From the NCBI RefSeq assembly GCF_003627815.1, contig NZ_CP032698.1, positions 496,001-560,000 of the forward strand: a stretch of 64,000 nucleotides of DNA, given 5' to 3'. This DNA is from Streptomyces hundungensis (GTDB lineage: Bacteria > Actinomycetota > Actinomycetes > Streptomycetales > Streptomycetaceae). The notes beneath the pieces were generated by a model, which was given only the letters and a program-made list of their open reading frames with translations, did no database searches and was not told where the DNA came from. How positions within the stretch are numbered: the stretch's first letter is position 1; each line of letters begins with the position of its first letter. Both the position numbers and the translations under genes were made by a program. Positions 53,539 through 62,344 of this stretch are shown here, piece after piece.

Positions 53539-53853
53539 GTGAAGCTGTACCTCGCCATACCTCTTGTGCTGATGGCGTTGCTCATCGCTGCCTCCGGCAT
53601 TGCTGCCGTTTCCCGTGGATGGGTGCTCCCCATGAACCGGCGCCATGTCCGTGCTCCCCAGCTCTACGGCTGGGGGCAGCTCGTGGTGGCCTTCGCGCTG
53701 TGCTGGCAGCTGGTGTTCGGACTGGTGATCAGCGACTCCGGCACGCGACCGACAGGGACGCTGATCGGTGGCGTGATTCTCCTGGTTGGCCTCGTAGTCA
53801 TGATGGTTGGCCAGCTCGCCGGTGGGAACGGCAAGGGCAGGAACACACCGTAG
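53539..53853 (+). CDS. Small membrane protein, passenger of the IS5-type element
   Basis: A 104-residue protein. I chose GTG 53539, after GGGAGCGACC; an upstream ATG at 53491 is possible. Three membrane helices are evident: KLYLAIPLVLMALLIAASGI, YGWGQLVVAFALCWQLVFGL and LIGGVILLVGLVVMMVGQLA. Between the first two is a basic cytoplasmic loop (NRRHVRAPQLYGW). No family is recognised. It lies inside the inverted repeats of an IS5-type element, opposite in direction to the transposase, so it is mobile cargo. Related chromosomal hypothetical proteins seem to exist in Streptomyces. Confidence 0.7.
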   Translation: MKLYLAIPLVLMALLIAASGIAAVSRGWVLPMNRRHVRAPQLYGWGQLVVAFALCWQLVFGLVISDSGTRPTGTLIGGVILLVGLVVMMVGQLAGGNGKGRNTP

Positions 53854-53868
53854 GTCTCGCCCGGGCAC

Positions 53869-54806
53869 TCATGTTCGGAGCCAGATGACGAGGGCTGCTG
53901 CGGTTGCGGTTCCGAGGAAGACGTAGCCGCGCTTGTCGTAGCGGGTGGCCACGGCTCTGGCGTGCTTGAGCCGGTTGATCGCCCGTTCGACGGTGTTGCG
54001 TTTCTTGTACCGTTCTTCATCAAAGCCAGGTGGCCGTCCGCCGCATGACCCTTTGCGCAGGCGGGCGGCCTGGCTGTCGGTCTTCTCCGGAATCGTGTGC
54101 CGGATGCCCCGGCGCCGCAGGTACTCGCGGCACGGGCCGTTGCTGTAACCCTTGTCCGCCGCGAGGCTGTCAGGCTTCCTGCGCGGCCTGCCCGACCCGA
54201 TCCGCGGGACGCGAATCTTCTCCAACACGGGCTTGAACTGCGTGCAGTCCGCCCGCTGTCCCGGTGTGACGATGAGGGAAAGCGGGCGGCAGCGGCCGTC
54301 TGCGCTCAGGTGGAGCTTGGTGGTGAACCCGCCCCGCGAGCGGCCCAGGCCCTCACCTCCTGCACCACCTCCACCAGGCGGGCGACGAGGCTCTGCCACG
54401 GCGTTTCGCCCTGGTGTTCTGCCGCTGCGTCCCCCTTTGAGGCGGGAGCCGGCGGTGGTTCGGTGCGGGCGCCAGCGGCGTGCTGATGCGCCCGCACGAT
54501 GGTGGAGTCAACCGAGATGTCCCAGTCGATCTCTCCGACCGCATCGGCCTCGGCCTGGACCTGCTGGAGCAAGCGTTCCCAGGTTCCGTCGGCCGACCAC
54601 ATGCGGTGGCGTTCATAGACCGTCTTCCACGGGCCGAACCGTTCAGGCAGGTCACGCCACTGAACGCCGGTCCGCACCCGGTGCAGAATCCCGTCGATCA
54701 CCTGCCGATGGTCCCGCCACCTGCCACAACGCCTGTTGCTGACCGGAAGGAACGGTCGCAGCCGTTCCCACTCGGCATCCGTCAAATCGCCCCGCCCCAT
54801 GTCCAC
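53869..54806 (-). CDS. IS5-family transposase in two overlapping frames
   Basis: Frame one (54806 to 54306): GRGDLTDAEWERLRPFLPVS, QWRDLPERFGPWKTVYERHR, DWDISVDSTIVRAHQHAAGA, with the first catalytic aspartate in VDST. Frame two (54399 to 53869): GRSRGGFTTKLHLSADGRCR, SLAADKGYSNGPCREYLRRR (second aspartate in ADKGY) and the YREK-like ERAINRLKHARAVATRYDKR. The 90-base overlap is where a programmed -1 shift occurs in this IS group, so the transposase may well be active. Full length for the family. Confidence 0.9.
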
Positions 54807-54857
54807 ATCAACGACACAGGCGCGGAGTAGTCACATGATCGACCGGACAGCTCCTAG

Positions 54858-55100
54858 CCGATTGTGCGCGGACGGGACGGGATCCACGTGCGTTGTCCGC
54901 CTCCTCCCACCGCTCAAACACTGCGTTGAGCTGGGCGAGGGTGCCGACTCATCAACGTGTGGCGACTCGACCCCGAACGCCCCCGGACCGCGGTCAACAG
55001 ATATGCGCCGCATGTGCCGGTCCTTGCGTATGCACAGCCTCACCTTGTAGTGGAACTGGACGGCATAGTGACGACCCGCGTGGACGCGCAGCTCTGGCAT
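54858..55100 (-). CDS. Doubtful small hypothetical protein or remnant
   Basis: A leftward frame from ATG 55100 gives PELRVHAGRHYAVQFHYKVR, LCIRKDRHMRRISVDRGPGA, FGVESPHVDESAPSPSST. The start reads like a real beta-rich protein, but there is no ribosome site, no family and the frame runs into the end of the IS5-type element. It may be part of a gene cut by that element. A sequence resembling an IS5-type end (GGGACAGCTCTTAG) lies at about 55185. Confidence 0.25.
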
Positions 55101-55350
55101 GTCCGCAGACTGTCACAGCCCCGCCTCGGGGTCTCGTGAGCATCCAGCTCAGCACCTGACCTGGACGTCAACCGGCCTTTACGGGACAGCTCTTAGCCTG
55201 CTTAGCCTGCCGCACGGCGACACCCCGCGGGGTTGGCAAAGTCCTGGAATTGCGGGAGAGCCCGCTGCTCGACCTCAGCTGGCGGCAGCTCAGCCGCCGC
55301 GCCGCCGGGGCGTGCGGCTTCCAGCATTCGTTTGTGGAGGGCCTGCGGAG

Positions 55351-56088
55351 TCAGGCCAGTCCGCCCGTCGCCCGCAGGTTCTGGCCGGTGATCCACCTGC
55401 CGTCCGGACCCGTGAGGAACGCGACGACAGCGGCGACGTCGGATGCCTCCCCGAGGCGGCCGAGAGGTGTCATGCCGGCGACTGCTCGAAGCGCCTCTGC
55501 GGGATTGGCGCCACGGAGCATGTCCGTGTCCGTCGCGCCGGGAGAGACGACGTTGACCGTGATGCCCCGGGGCCCGAGCTCCCGGGCGGCGACCGCGGTC
55601 AGTTGCTCGATCGCGCCTTTGCTGGCGGCGTACGGCCCAATACCAGGCACGGGACGCACGGTGTTCATGGTGGAGATGTTCACGATCCGCCCGCCATCGC
55701 GCATCTGCCGGGCTGCGTAACGCATCGTCAGGAAGACCGATCTGGTGTTGATCGCCATCACGCTGTCGAACACCTCCACCTCGGTCTCGGCGAGCGGGAC
55801 CGGGCTGAAGGCCATAGCCGCGTTGTTGACCAGGATGTCCAGACCGCCGAGATGCGCCTGCGCGGCTTCCATCAGCCGCTCCGGCGCGTCCGGGTTCTTC
55901 AGATCAAGGCACACCGCCCGGACGCTGCCACCGACCGCCTCAACGGCGCGCACCACATCGGCCGCGGCTTCCTTACTCGTGGCGTAGTTGAACACTACGT
56001 TCGCCCCGTCACGGCACAGGCGTTCAACAATTGCCCGGCCGATCCCGCGGGATCCGCCCGTGACGACGGCCGTCATGCCTTTGAGCAC
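55351..56088 (-). CDS. Short-chain dehydrogenase/reductase (SDR)
   Basis: A 245-residue NAD(P)-dependent oxidoreductase of the classical FabG-like SDR type. GTG 56088 is three bases after GGAGGAA, so it beats the ATG four codons later. Motifs: VVTGGSRGIGRAIVERL (TGxxxGIG) near residue 8, LDILVNNAAMAF (NNAA), GRIVNISTMNT (catalytic Ser region), YAASKGAIEQLT (YxxxK) near residue 150 and GITVNVVSPGATDTDML. Length is normal. It would reduce a ketone or oxidise an alcohol; the substrate is not predictable. No operon partner; IS debris on one side. Confidence 0.92.
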   Translation of the reverse strand: MLKGMTAVVTGGSRGIGRAIVERLCRDGANVVFNYATSKEAAADVVRAVEAVGGSVRAVCLDLKNPDAPERLMEAAQAHLGGLDILVNNAAMAFSPVPLAETEVEVFDSVMAINTRSVFLTMRYAARQMRDGGRIVNISTMNTVRPVPGIGPYAASKGAIEQLTAVAARELGPRGITVNVVSPGATDTDMLRGANPAEALRAVAGMTPLGRLGEASDVAAVVAFLTGPDGRWITGQNLRATGGLA

Positions 56089-56453
56089 TGTTCCTCCACG
56101 TCGGCGAGAAAACGATCCGGGGCCTTCGAACGTACTGGCGCCACCGCTCCCGCTCAACGGCCTTCGCTCCATGGCCCACGCCCCGGTCGGGCCCCTCGGT
56201 GCGCAACGCGGTGTGCCACGCGGACGGTCGTACGAACCGTATTGCCTCTCGCGAACCCGCGAACTCGCGAATTGGGAGACCGAGTCCGCACCGTCCGGCC
56301 ACCGTTCGGTGTGTAACTCCCCGGTAGCCGGGGCGGCGTCGCCACGTCCGGCGAGTCCGGCGCGGCGTAGTGAACTCGTCGCCGATTGCGGCGGGTAGGC
56401 ATGAGGACTTGCCATCCCGGCCGAAGGACCTGCGCTACTTCAACGCGTGATCG
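56089..56453. other. Intergenic region between SDR and methyltransferase genes
   Basis: No gene I can support in 365 bases. The promoter of the leftward SDR gene is expected in the left half. Short inverted repeats are present near 56262-56274, but none looks like a strong terminator. Confidence 0.4.
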
Positions 56454-57122
56454 TTATTCGGGACGTTTGGCCATGACGACCAGGCCGGGGCCGCTGTACT
56501 CCGTCGGAGGGAGCCGCAATTCGGCGACCGGGTTCAGGCCGGCCTGCTCGATCAGGTTGACGAGTTGTTCCGGCCGCCACTTATGGGTCGTCCAGCGGAC
56601 GGGTACGCCTCCGTAGGCCTCGGTGCGCACCGCGTCCTCGTCGCCTACGTGCGTTGCGGTGATGAGGTGTCCGCCCGGTTTCAACGCGTGCGCGAACAGG
56701 GCGAGGACCTGGGGAAGGACGTCACGGGGGAGGTTGAACAGCGACCACCACCCGAGCACGCCGCCCAAGGATGCTTCGCCGAGATCGAGCTCGGTGGCGG
56801 AAGCGACAGCGAAACGGCACTCCGGATGGAGGCGGCGCGCGTTCTCGATCATGCGGGGAGAGAGATCCACCCCGGACACGTCGAGTCCGCGTTCGGCGAG
56901 GTAGGCGGTAACTGTTCCGGGCCCGCAGCCGACGTCGAGGACGGGCCCGAGGCCGCGCACGGTGTCGGCGAAGGCGTCGATCGACGCCTTGAGCCACGGA
57001 TCCCTGCGGATGTCGCCGATTCCAGTCGTCACGACCATGTCGGCGTAGTTGTCGGCTACCCGGTCGTAGGACTCACGTACGACGTCGAGATCGGCGGGGC
57101 GGTCAATAGGGTGTGCGCGCAT
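56454..57122 (-). CDS. Class I SAM-dependent methyltransferase
   Basis: A 222-residue enzyme, assuming ATG 57122. Motif I is PVLDVGCGPGTVTAYLAERG near residue 58, then VSGVDLSPRMIENARRLHPE, ASLGGVLGWWSLFNLPRDVL and LKPGGHLITATHVGDEDA, all typical of Methyltransf_11/25-type enzymes acting on small molecules. No clear ribosome site precedes the ATG. The frame is open upstream to 57347, and the upstream part (DALHDLARGVSAPEVLQEVG, RFAVPKSREWAYGWP) reads like a piece of another protein, so an in-frame fusion or a longer protein is possible. Substrate unknown. Confidence 0.82.
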   Translation of the reverse strand: MRAHPIDRPADLDVVRESYDRVADNYADMVVTTGIGDIRRDPWLKASIDAFADTVRGLGPVLDVGCGPGTVTAYLAERGLDVSGVDLSPRMIENARRLHPECRFAVASATELDLGEASLGGVLGWWSLFNLPRDVLPQVLALFAHALKPGGHLITATHVGDEDAVRTEAYGGVPVRWTTHKWRPEQLVNLIEQAGLNPVAELRLPPTEYSGPGLVVMAKRPE

Positions 57123-57226
57123 CGGCCAACCATAGGCCCACTCGCGGGACTTGGGGACGGCGAAGCGGTCAGCACCAAGCCGTTCCTTTACGGCCCGGCC
57201 GACCTCCTGAAGCACTTCGGGGGCGC

Positions 57227-57445
57227 TTACCCCTCGAGCCAGGTCATGAAGCGCGTCCGCTCTTCGCCGCACCGGCCGCCACCGCCGGAGGCTTGGGCGC
57301 TGTTTGGGCTGTAGGTGGAGCCGTACGCTCCGGAGGTGAGCGCGCAAGCTTCCCGGACCGGCCGCAGCGCGTAGTAGCTGAACGCGATCAGCGCTACCAC
57401 CAGGACGGTGGCCAGCCAGTAGCGGCGGGCTATGGGGGAAGGCAT
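57227..57445 (-). CDS. Small single-span membrane or exported protein
   Basis: A 72-residue protein from ATG 57445: PSPIARRYWLATVLVVALIA, FSYYALRPVREACALTSGAY, GSTYSPNSAQASGGGGRCG. A positively charged start and one hydrophobic helix suggest an anchored protein with the tail outside and two cysteines that might pair. No clear ribosome site. It overlaps the open frame upstream of the methyltransferase gene, so at most one of the two is translated there. Family not recognised. Confidence 0.5.
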   Translation of the reverse strand: MPSPIARRYWLATVLVVALIAFSYYALRPVREACALTSGAYGSTYSPNSAQASGGGGRCGEERTRFMTWLEG

Positions 57446-57689
57446 GCCGTGATGCTATGCCCCGCCACGCTCACACCGAGCCGCACACTTGGGAATCCCC
57501 TACCTGCTACTGCGCCGTTTCCGCCCACCGTGCCGCACGGCGGCGCCACATAGCACGTGTGTCGGACGGGTCCGGGTCCGAGCCCGCGGTGGTTCTCCAA
57601 CGAATCGGTGCGTGCTAGCGGGTGAGGTGTGTTGGCCTTGCTCACGGCTGCCTTCAGATGGTGGCTGTGTGGTCGGAGACACGGCCATC

Positions 57690-57912
57690 GTGGCGCGGTA
57701 GGTGTCGGGGAGGCGGTCGCGGGGGGGTGGGTCCAGCCCTGGAGCTGTTTCCAGCTTTTGTGGTCGGCGAGGGGGTGTTCGACCGCGAGGTGCCGGCCGC
57801 GATCGACTTCGTCCCCAGCCCCGGCTGCACCTGGCGCCGACTCCCACCGGCCTTCGGACCCCGCTGGCAGAGGGTCTACCCCGGTTTGCCCCCAGGAGCC
57901 GGGACCGAGTAG
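57690..57912 (+). pseudogene. IS5-type transposase N-terminal fragment
   Basis: The frame reads GPALELFPAFVVGEGVFDRE, VPAAIDFVPSPGCTWRRLPP, AFGPRWQRVYPGL, matching the DUF4096-type N-terminus of IS5 transposases (WxLFxxxxP..DRExLAAIxFVxxSGCTWRxLPxxFGPxWxTVxRRF). It stops at 57912 in a shifted frame; no catalytic aspartates follow. Confidence 0.7.
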
Positions 57913-58139
57913 CCGACTCGCAGGTCTGGTACAGGCGCCTCAGCATCCGAGACGTAAAGGAGAAGGCGGGCCCCGCGCGCTTGACGTGAACAGCGCGCCT
58001 CCATCCGTCCGATGCGGTTCGAGCGACTGGGCGGCTGAGCCAACAGGACCACCATCGTCCACCCCCAGTCAACACGGGGACATCGCGCTCCTACGTCACA
58101 ATCACCCATGGTTCTGGCAGTCGTGAGAAGTTCGCCCTC

Positions 58140-58590
58140 TCAATGTGCCGATGCGTCACGGCAGATACGGATCCTCTGGTGGCTGTCGTGAACGCTGACC
58201 TGGTAGTCGACATCGGCGTACGCCGGCCACGGCCCCTCCACCGCCGGCCAGCCGAGGTCAGCGAATGACCGCTCCGTACGGCGCTGTCCGCGCATCTTCA
58301 TGAAGGCGACGCCGGTGACAAGGCGGCCTCGCCGCCTCCGTGTCCGTCGGCGACGAGGCGGAGCAGGGCGTCGTGGCCGAAGGGCCCGTAGAGCGGGGTG
58401 ACGAGCACGGCGTCGGGTGCGGCCTGGTCGAGCCAGGCTTGCGGGACCTGCCGGACGGCCGCTGTGGAGATGATCCTGGTGTACGGCCCGCGGGCGGGAT
58501 AACCGGCTTCGCCGTCGCCGGCCACGACCGTCGGGTACAGCCCGAGGGTGGCGAGCGACTGTCGGGCACGGTCGGCGAGCTCTTCAGCCG
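58140..58590 (-). pseudogene. Second PIMT-family methyltransferase, truncated and frameshifted
   Basis: Leftward frames give LADRARQSLATLGLYPTVVA, GDGEAGYPARGPYTRIISTA, AVRQVPQAWLDQAAPDAVLV, GPFGHDALLRLVADGHGGG, then after a shift near 58320 VTGVAFMKMRGQRRTERSFA, DLGWPAVEGPWPAYADVDYQ and RIRICRDASAH with the stop at 58140-58142. It is a clear paralogue of the gene at 22655-23563 over the C-terminal half; the N-terminal half with motif I is missing. Inactive. Confidence 0.85.
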
Positions 58591-58789
58591 GCGGAGAAGT
58601 AGGAAGTAGCGGGGGCGGTTGGCCGCGCTTCGAGCCCGTAGGGCACGGCTCTTCGCCCGCTTCGCCAGCCGCGGCACCGGGCTCAAACCCGGGCACCTCG
58701 TCTGCTGGTCCGTGCCGCACCGCCATGCCCATGGCCTCACCTTCGGCACCGCCCGCTGGACGGGCCCGCAGGGCACCATCGACAGCGAC

Positions 58790-59271
58790 ATACGCTGGGG
58801 CCGACGCACGCCGCCTCCTCTACCACGACGCCCTGCCCACCGCGGATCGCATCGCCGGACTGCTGATGATCCTCGACGCACAGAAGATCTCCACCATCAG
58901 CCAACTCGCCGTGGACGCCGTCAACATCACCGGGGAGACCGTCGCGATCACCTTCGGGACTTCGCCGGTCGTCCTCCCCGTGCCGCTGGTCACCCTGGTC
59001 CGCGAACTCATCGCTAACTGACGAGGCAAAGCCACGGTCGACACACCGAATATTGGCCCCCTGGCTCATTCCCGGAGGCCAGCCGGGACGCCCGCTCAGC
59101 GACAGTCAGATCGGCCAGCGGCTCCACAAGATCATCATCCACCCCCCACGGGCCCGCCCCACAGCCCTGTTCACCCTCGCCGCGGAACTCCCCGCCGCGA
59201 TCCGCGCCGGGATGCTCGGCGTCCACATCCTCTTCGCCGTCCAGTGGCAGAAGGCATCCGGCGGCGAATAG
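58790..59271 (+). pseudogene. Integrase/recombinase-like protein, C-terminal remnant
   Basis: Two frames carry ARRLLYHDALPTADRIAGLL, QKISTISQLAVDAVNITGET, GTSPVVLPVPLVTLVRELIA and then APWLIPGGQPGRPLSDSQIG, QRLHKIIIHPPRARPTALFT, LAAELPAAIRAGMLGVHILF. The order (degenerate tyrosine-recombinase fold, then WLFPGGxPGRPL and LAxxLPAAxxAxxLGxH) matches a Streptomyces integrase-like family. A stop at about 59021 breaks it and the N-terminal half is missing. Confidence 0.65.
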
Positions 59272-59446
59272 GCCGCCGGAGGTCAGCAGTCTGACAGCTC
59301 ATCTGGAAATGCTGGTCGGCCACCTGCAACCCAGCCGCGAACGAGATCAGCTGCGCGCCTGGGCCGAGACACGCCAGCACCTGCCCTGATCTAGGGCGGC
59401 AGTTCACCGCACTCCCTCGACGCCGACCCCAGAGTTCCGAGAATCC

Positions 59447-59668
59447 TGCGTCCGTTGCCCGGTCCTGATCGTCACCCCGGACGAGAAGCCTTGCCTCGAA
59501 GAGATCCGCGACAACCCGAAAGACAAGGTCGCCCAGATCAAAGCCCAGCACCAGAGACTGAAGCAGTCCCCCGTATTCCTGGGCCGACCCAGCCTCTCCC
59601 AGCTCACGCCCGGCACCGGCGAAGCCACCGGGAGCGGCCGGGGGGGCACACGGCCCCGGCTTCCGTAG
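59447..59668 (+). pseudogene. Fragment with CVRC motif, possible recombinase tail
   Basis: The frame gives CVRCPVLIVTPDEKPCLEEI, RDNPKDKVAQIKAQHQRLKQ, SPVFLGRPSLSQLTPGT and stops. A CxRCP stretch followed by a helical segment ends some actinobacterial site-specific integrases. There is no start codon; it is probably a fragment of the same decayed mobile material as the preceding remnant. Confidence 0.35.
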
Positions 59669-60823
59669 CCGCTCCCGACCAACCCTCAGTTCACAGAGCA
59701 GCACGCTTGCGTCCGACGTAGCTCTACGCGGAAAATCCGCCGTGCTGGCGCTCGCATGTGTCGTACTGCAAGTGCAGCCGACGGAGGTCGTGCAGCGCAG
59801 CAACGGGGAATGGGTGCTGAACCCACTTCGCCCTGTACCCGTCCTCCCCGTGGAGTCGGACCGCCGCTCGAGCAGCCGCCAAGACAACGTGCCCACGAAG
59901 GCTGAGGGATTGAGTGGAGGTCCACGAGAGTGCGGCTGGCTGGTCCGGCGCGTCGAAGCCCGTGGACATGTCGGGAAACCGGTAGATCGCGACTTGAACG
60001 TCTAAGCCTCTGCGGTGGAGCCCCCCTCACTTCGACTGGCTGAAGATCGAAACGCGATGTGGCAGGTTGCCCAACCACTACCACTGAGTTCCCAGCTGAA
60101 CTCAAGGTGACTCATTCCCCCGCTGCCAGTGGTCCACTTACGAAGACGGTACTGCGGCGTTGAGGGCAGCCCTCCCCCCTCCCTGCGCGCCAACTAGCCG
60201 CTATACGTATAGGGCAGAGAAGGCACACCGCACGTGATCGCCGCATCAGCATCCACGGCACCCTCACCGGGCCCCGAGCGGCTTTCACCCAGGGCTTTCA
60301 CCCCAGTGCGGTGTCTGCGGGATCTCACGGAGCAGGAACGCGTCTGTGAGCTGTGGTGATCAGGCTGCGGATGCTCGGTTCTGCCGCAGTCGCGGAGGCA
60401 CTCGGGAGGTGAAGGAGCCAGGGTTGGCCTGATCGTCACTCCCCTGCTGGGGCAATCGATCACTGGTTTTAGTTCAGGGTGAGAAGCACTTCGTCGATCT
60501 CGTCATCTCGAGCTTGGGCGAAGCATGTGCCATGTCGGGTGATGACAAAGCCGCACTCTTCCAGTCGCGGATCAAGCCTGCGTTATCGGCCGCCGCGCGA
60601 GCATGCAGCGGTCGAGTGCTGACTCTGGTCGAGAACCTGGCGCTTCGTCGAGCGCGTCTCTGGCGACTGGTCAAACACAGGGAAGTAGGTGCTCTCCGGG
60701 TGAAGAAGCGTAACGGGTCGTCTCCGTAAGGGAGAATGCGCCATGGACCGCTTGTTGTGGCCGCGTACGCCGGGTGATTATTGATCTTCTCGTGCGGGTG
60801 GGATCTCTGATGGGGGTTGTCCG
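59669..60823. other. Gene-poor region
   Basis: About 1.15 kb without a complete gene. A leftward frame ending at about 60472 gives LDPRLEECGFVITRHGTCFA, QARDDEIDEVLLTLN, which reads like the true C-terminus of a small protein whose beginning is lost. The rest is uninformative. The ribosome site GGGGGTTGTCCG of the acetyltransferase gene is at the right edge. Confidence 0.4.
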
Positions 60824-61302
60824 ATGGCCAGTCACGTCGCTCTCGATGGTGCGCTGACTCGCCTCGTCCCGACCACCGAGAACGATCTCGATTTGCTGGC
60901 CTCATGGTTCGCAGACTCCGACTTCGTAGAGCATTGGGGTGGGGTGCCGCTGTCACGGCAAGAGGTCGCCGAGAAGTATGTGGGGCGGCGCCGCCCGCAG
61001 GTGGAGTCCTTCCTGGTACTCGCCCAGGGCACAGCGGTGGGTTACGCGCAGTATTGGCACTCTGATGCGACCGAGGGCGGCATCGACTTGGTGCTGACCT
61101 CTGGGGCCCGGGGCCGGGGTCTGGGGCCGGATGCGGCTCATGCATTGGTCACACATCTGTGTTCGGAACGTGGATGGCGGCGCGTAACCGTCGATCCCGC
61201 ATCAACCAACCTCCGGGCTGTGCACGCTTGGGAGAAGGCCGGCTTCCAACGCCTGGCGCAGGAAGGCCCAACCTCCTCATGGAGTGGCGCCCGGCAGGAT
61301 GA
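60824..61302 (+). pseudogene. GNAT acetyltransferase (AAC(6')-like) with a frameshift near its end
   Basis: ATG 60824 starts a GNAT enzyme: ARLVPTTENDLDLLASW-like opening (TRLVPTTENDLDLLASWFAD), EHWGGVPLSRQEVAEKYVGR, GTAVGYAQYWHSD, GGIDLVLTSGARGRGLGPDA (acetyl-CoA loop), GWRRVTVDPASTNLRAVHAW and EKAGFQRLAQEGP. This order is that of aminoglycoside 6'-N-acetyltransferases. At about 61266 the frame shifts: the proper ending PNLLMEWRPAG and TGA 61300-61302 are one frame over. The actual frame runs on to 61657, adding about 125 residues of unrelated sequence. The core is complete, so activity is possible if the tail is tolerated. It may also acetylate another amine. Confidence 0.78.
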
Positions 61303-61653
61303 CCCTGCCTACGCGACCACGCAAAGTGGGCCAGAGCCCGTTCCCGTGCACAAAGCCAACGAGTCGTACCCGCATGTTCAAGTCGAGGATGGCGGCCCGT
61401 GCAGTGGACAGGCCGGGGTGGTTCTGGTGAAGACGGTCCGCAAAACAGGCCTGAACACTGCGACATCTGCCACGCATCTCGTGACGCAAGCCGCAGGCGG
61501 TGCACGATCCGGGCAAGTTACGTCGGTGATCACTAAGCGGACAGGAATGTCCGATCAATTGACCAACCCATCAACGGTTACGTACTTGGCCCTGCGCGCC
61601 GTATCCATACAGGTTGAGGATGGTGGTGAGGTGAGCCGCAGCGTGAACTCTGA

Positions 61654-61977
61654 CTAGCGCGGCGACAGCTCACCCATCGCACTCCAACCCTTGTTGGGCG
61701 CCTCGGTGCTGATGATCTGCGGAGTGGTCTCGATGGCACCGGCCATGGTGTCCATGGCAGCGCGGAAGTGCTGGGAGTTGACGTGTGCGTCTCCCGCCTC
61801 GCGGTCGGCGAAGCCCTCAACGAGGACGAACTCGCGAGGGTTGTCCACGCTGACCGACCACTCGAAGAAGAGGTTGCCTGGCTCATCACGTGTGGCCCGC
61901 GTGAATTCATCCACCAGCGACAGCCACTCGTCCCGGTACTCGGGCCGGACGGTGAACTTGACGACAATAAGGATCAT
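61654..61977 (-). CDS. ABM-domain monooxygenase (YgiN-like)
   Basis: A 107-residue antibiotic-biosynthesis-monooxygenase-type protein. ATG 61977 follows GGGAGCAGTAGC. It has the ferredoxin-like ABM pattern: ILIVVKFTVRPEYRDEWLSL, TRATRDEPGNLFFEWSVSVD, NPREFVLVEGFADREAGDAH, VNSQHFRAAMDTMAGAIETT. YgiN-type members oxidise quinols or aromatic polyketides without cofactors; others degrade heme. The tail (NKGWSAMGELSPR) is usual. It stands alone, so the substrate is unknown. It overlaps by four bases the end of the run-on frame of the acetyltransferase. Confidence 0.88.
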   Translation of the reverse strand: MILIVVKFTVRPEYRDEWLSLVDEFTRATRDEPGNLFFEWSVSVDNPREFVLVEGFADREAGDAHVNSQHFRAAMDTMAGAIETTPQIISTEAPNKGWSAMGELSPR

Positions 61978-62344
61978 GCTACTGCTCCCTGTGTTGGGGA
62001 TGGTTGCGCTGGACATCAGTGCGTTACCAGGCGCCCGAACATGATCAGTCTTCCCAAGGCAGCCGCCGAAACACGGGCACTCCCCCGCTCGCGAAAAGCA
62101 ATTCACCCCCACGAGGGGAGGGCAGCTACTCCCCGCGGTGCACAAGGTGTGGCTAAGGGTTGCTTATTGCAGAAGATCCGCTTCGGGCAGGCCAGATCGG
62201 TGTCTGGGCCGCTGTTTCACCGGGCCAGGGCGAGGTCGTGCACGGCGACGATGGCCTCGCCGGTCATGACCTCGCCCTCGAGCGCGTCGCCGCACTGCGG
62301 CCCGCGGACCACGACGAAGTCGCCCCTCTGCTGGACCAGTTGAC
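61978..62344. other. Intergenic stretch without a supported gene
   Basis: No gene I can support in 367 bases. A leftward frame near 62219-62340 gives QLVQQRGDFVVVRGPQCGDA, LEGEVMTGEAIVAVHDLAL, which could be a relic of a coding end, but it has no start or family. Confidence 0.35.

Larger units (their letters stand above)
53427..54857. mobile_element. IS5-type element carrying a passenger gene
   Basis: Inverted repeats starting GAGCTGTCCGGTCGATCA lie at 53431-53448 and, as the exact complement, at 54836-54853. Both are flanked by CTAG (53427-53430 and 54854-54857), the YTAR-type target duplication of the IS427 group of IS5. Inside are a two-frame IS5 transposase (53869-54806) and, on the other strand, a membrane-protein gene (53539-53853). 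The span of about 1.4 kb is much longer than the 0.8-0.9 kb of plain IS427-type elements; the extra 430 bases are the passenger. Confidence 0.8.
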
